Source: an uncultured Alistipes sp. (GTDB lineage: Bacteria > Bacteroidota > Bacteroidia > Bacteroidales > Rikenellaceae). From it: DNA of 6,739 nt. The notes below the pieces were generated by a model that saw only the letters and a program-made list of their open reading frames with translations, was not told the origin of the DNA and searched no databases. The position numbers and the translations under genes were made by a program. The stretch covers positions 1 through 6,739 of the forward strand of contig CAJUIE010000091.1 in assembly GCA_910586375.1 (NCBI GenBank), in the 5' to 3' direction. Shown here piece by piece: positions 5,781 to 6,739 of this stretch (positions are counted from its first letter, which is position 1; each line of letters opens with the position of its first letter).

Positions 5781-6739
5781 TGTTGAAATCCCGAAATATT
5801 CTCCCTTTTGCCGGACTGGCCCTTTCGGCCTGCGGTCAGGCTGTGCCCGAGCGGCCCAATGTAATTTATCTCTTTCCCGACCAGTTCCGTAACTCTTCGT
5901 TGGGGTTCTGGAACGAACCGGAGTATGCTGCGCAGATCGGGTGGCGGGGCGACCCCGTCTCTACGCCCAACCTCGACCGCTTTGCTTCGGAGGCCGTGGT
6001 GCTGAGCGAGGCCGTGAGCAATTTCCCCGTCAGCAGCCCGCACCGGGGAATGCTTCTTTCGGGTATGTATCCCGAGCGTAACGGCGTAGTTCTCAACTGC
6101 ATGGCCGAACGTCCCGAGAGTTCGTTGCGGGAGGATGCCGAGTGCATTGGCGATGTCTTCAATGCGGCGGGTTATGATTGTGCTTATATTGGCAAATTGC
6201 ATGTCGACTATCCTACACCTAACGATCCGCAGCGGCCTGGCTGTTATGTCAGTGACCGGGTGCCCGAGTGGGACGCTTATACACCGCCCGAGCGGCGTCA
6301 CGGCTTCGGCTACTGGTACTCTTATGGCACTTATGACGTCCACAAACACCCCCATTATTGGGATACAGAGGGCAATCGCCACGACGTCGACGAGTGGTCC
6401 GTGTCGCACGAAATCACGAAGGCCATCGATTACATCCGCAATGCGGGCGGTGTGCGCGATATGGGACGGCCGTTCTTCATGATGGTGGGCCTCAACCCGC
6501 CTCATTCGCCTTATGCGTCGACCGACGACTGCGACCTGGAGGGCTATCAACTCTATAAGGACAAGCCGGCTTCCGAGCTCCTCGTGCGGCCCAATGCCGA
6601 CACGACCATGAACAAAGCCGCCGCCGCACCTTATTATTTCGCCAATGTGAGCGGCATTGACCGCGAGTTCGGGCGTTTGCTCGCAGCGCTCAACGAGACG
6701 GGTCTCGCCGATAATACCATCGTTGTCTTTGCTTCGGAC
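5777..6739 (+). CDS. Type I sulfatase (Ser-type, S1 family), N-terminal part (runs off right edge)
   Basis: 321 residues visible; such enzymes usually have about 450-550. Two in-frame ATGs are adjacent (5777 and 5780), with an in-frame stop just before (5774-5776), so the start is one or the other; I use 5777, an ATGA overlap with the lyase stop. MMLKSRNILPFAGLALSAC has a lipobox (LSAC, Cys19): a lipoprotein. NVIYLFPDQFR (~30-40) is the N-terminal metal-binding strand, with Asp-Gln instead of the common Asp-Asp. SSPHRGMLLSG at 86-96 is the sulfatase signature S-x-P-x-R, so Ser86 would be oxidised to formylglycine by an anaerobic (radical SAM) maturase. GKLH (Lys140, His142), NPPHSPY (His243) and a final FASD (Asp321, probably start of SDHG/SDNG) complete the alkaline-phosphatase-like core. 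It removes sulfate esters from glycans in the periplasm. Context suggests a chondroitin/dermatan-product sulfatase, perhaps like the 4-O-sulfatases of Bacteroides, but regiospecificity is a guess. Confidence 0.9.
   Translation, partial: MMLKSRNILPFAGLALSACGQAVPERPNVIYLFPDQFRNSSLGFWNEPEYAAQIGWRGDPVSTPNLDRFASEAVVLSEAVSNFPVSSPHRGMLLSGMYPERNGVVLNCMAERPESSLREDAECIGDVFNAAGYDCAYIGKLHVDYPTPNDPQRPGCYVSDRVPEWDAYTPPERRHGFGYWYSYGTYDVHKHPHYWDTEGNRHDVDEWSVSHEITKAIDYIRNAGGVRDMGRPFFMMVGLNPPHSPYASTDDCDLEGYQLYKDKPASELLVRPNADTTMNKAAAAPYYFANVSGIDREFGRLLAALNETGLADNTIVVFASD

Noticed and set aside
5672..6550. A 292-codon minus-strand open frame opposite the sulfatase
   Set aside because: The plus strand carries the sulfatase signature, GKLH and NPPHSPY in one uninterrupted frame; the antisense protein looks like no family I know.

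Overview
The window comes from a GC-rich member of the Bacteroidetes. It is most like a gut Alistipes/Rikenellaceae relative, but that genus guess is inference from GC-rich codon use, enzyme content, Bacteroidetes-style -7 promoter boxes (TAnnTTTG), AT-rich leaders and lipoprotein-type glycan enzymes. No rRNA or other taxonomic marker is present.

It is a fragment of a polysaccharide utilisation locus for a sulfated or non-sulfated glycosaminoglycan (chondroitin/dermatan sulfate or hyaluronan). Layout: (1) positions 1-1316, minus strand, the N-terminal ~438 residues of a secreted PL8-type chondroitin lyase that runs off the left edge; (2) 1317-1492, an AT-rich divergent control region with a good promoter for the minus gene, a -7 box for the plus operon, and two nearly identical 12-bp palindromes, one per side; (3) 1493-2710, plus strand, a GH88 unsaturated glucuronyl hydrolase lipoprotein; (4) 2727-5780, a complete second PL8 lyase of 1017 residues; (5) 5777 to the right edge, the first 321 residues of a type I sulfatase with a serine-type active-site motif and a lipoprotein signal.

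The three plus-strand genes are tightly packed (16-nt gap, then a 4-nt ATGA overlap) and read as one operon. In working order: the PL8 lyases cut the polymer by beta-elimination and leave 4,5-unsaturated uronic acid at the new non-reducing ends, the sulfatase removes sulfate esters, and GH88 removes the unsaturated uronate from the resulting di/oligosaccharides. All four proteins carry export signals, so the pathway is periplasmic or at the outer membrane. No SusC/SusD pair, hybrid two-component regulator or anaerobic sulfatase-maturating enzyme lies inside the window.

The core system is a known type. The less routine points are the repeated palindrome in the divergent control region, a pair of divergent PL8 paralogues with different residues at the predicted catalytic-arginine position, and the Ser-type, Asp-Gln variant sulfatase. 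I see no RNA gene, CRISPR array, mobile element or clear terminator.
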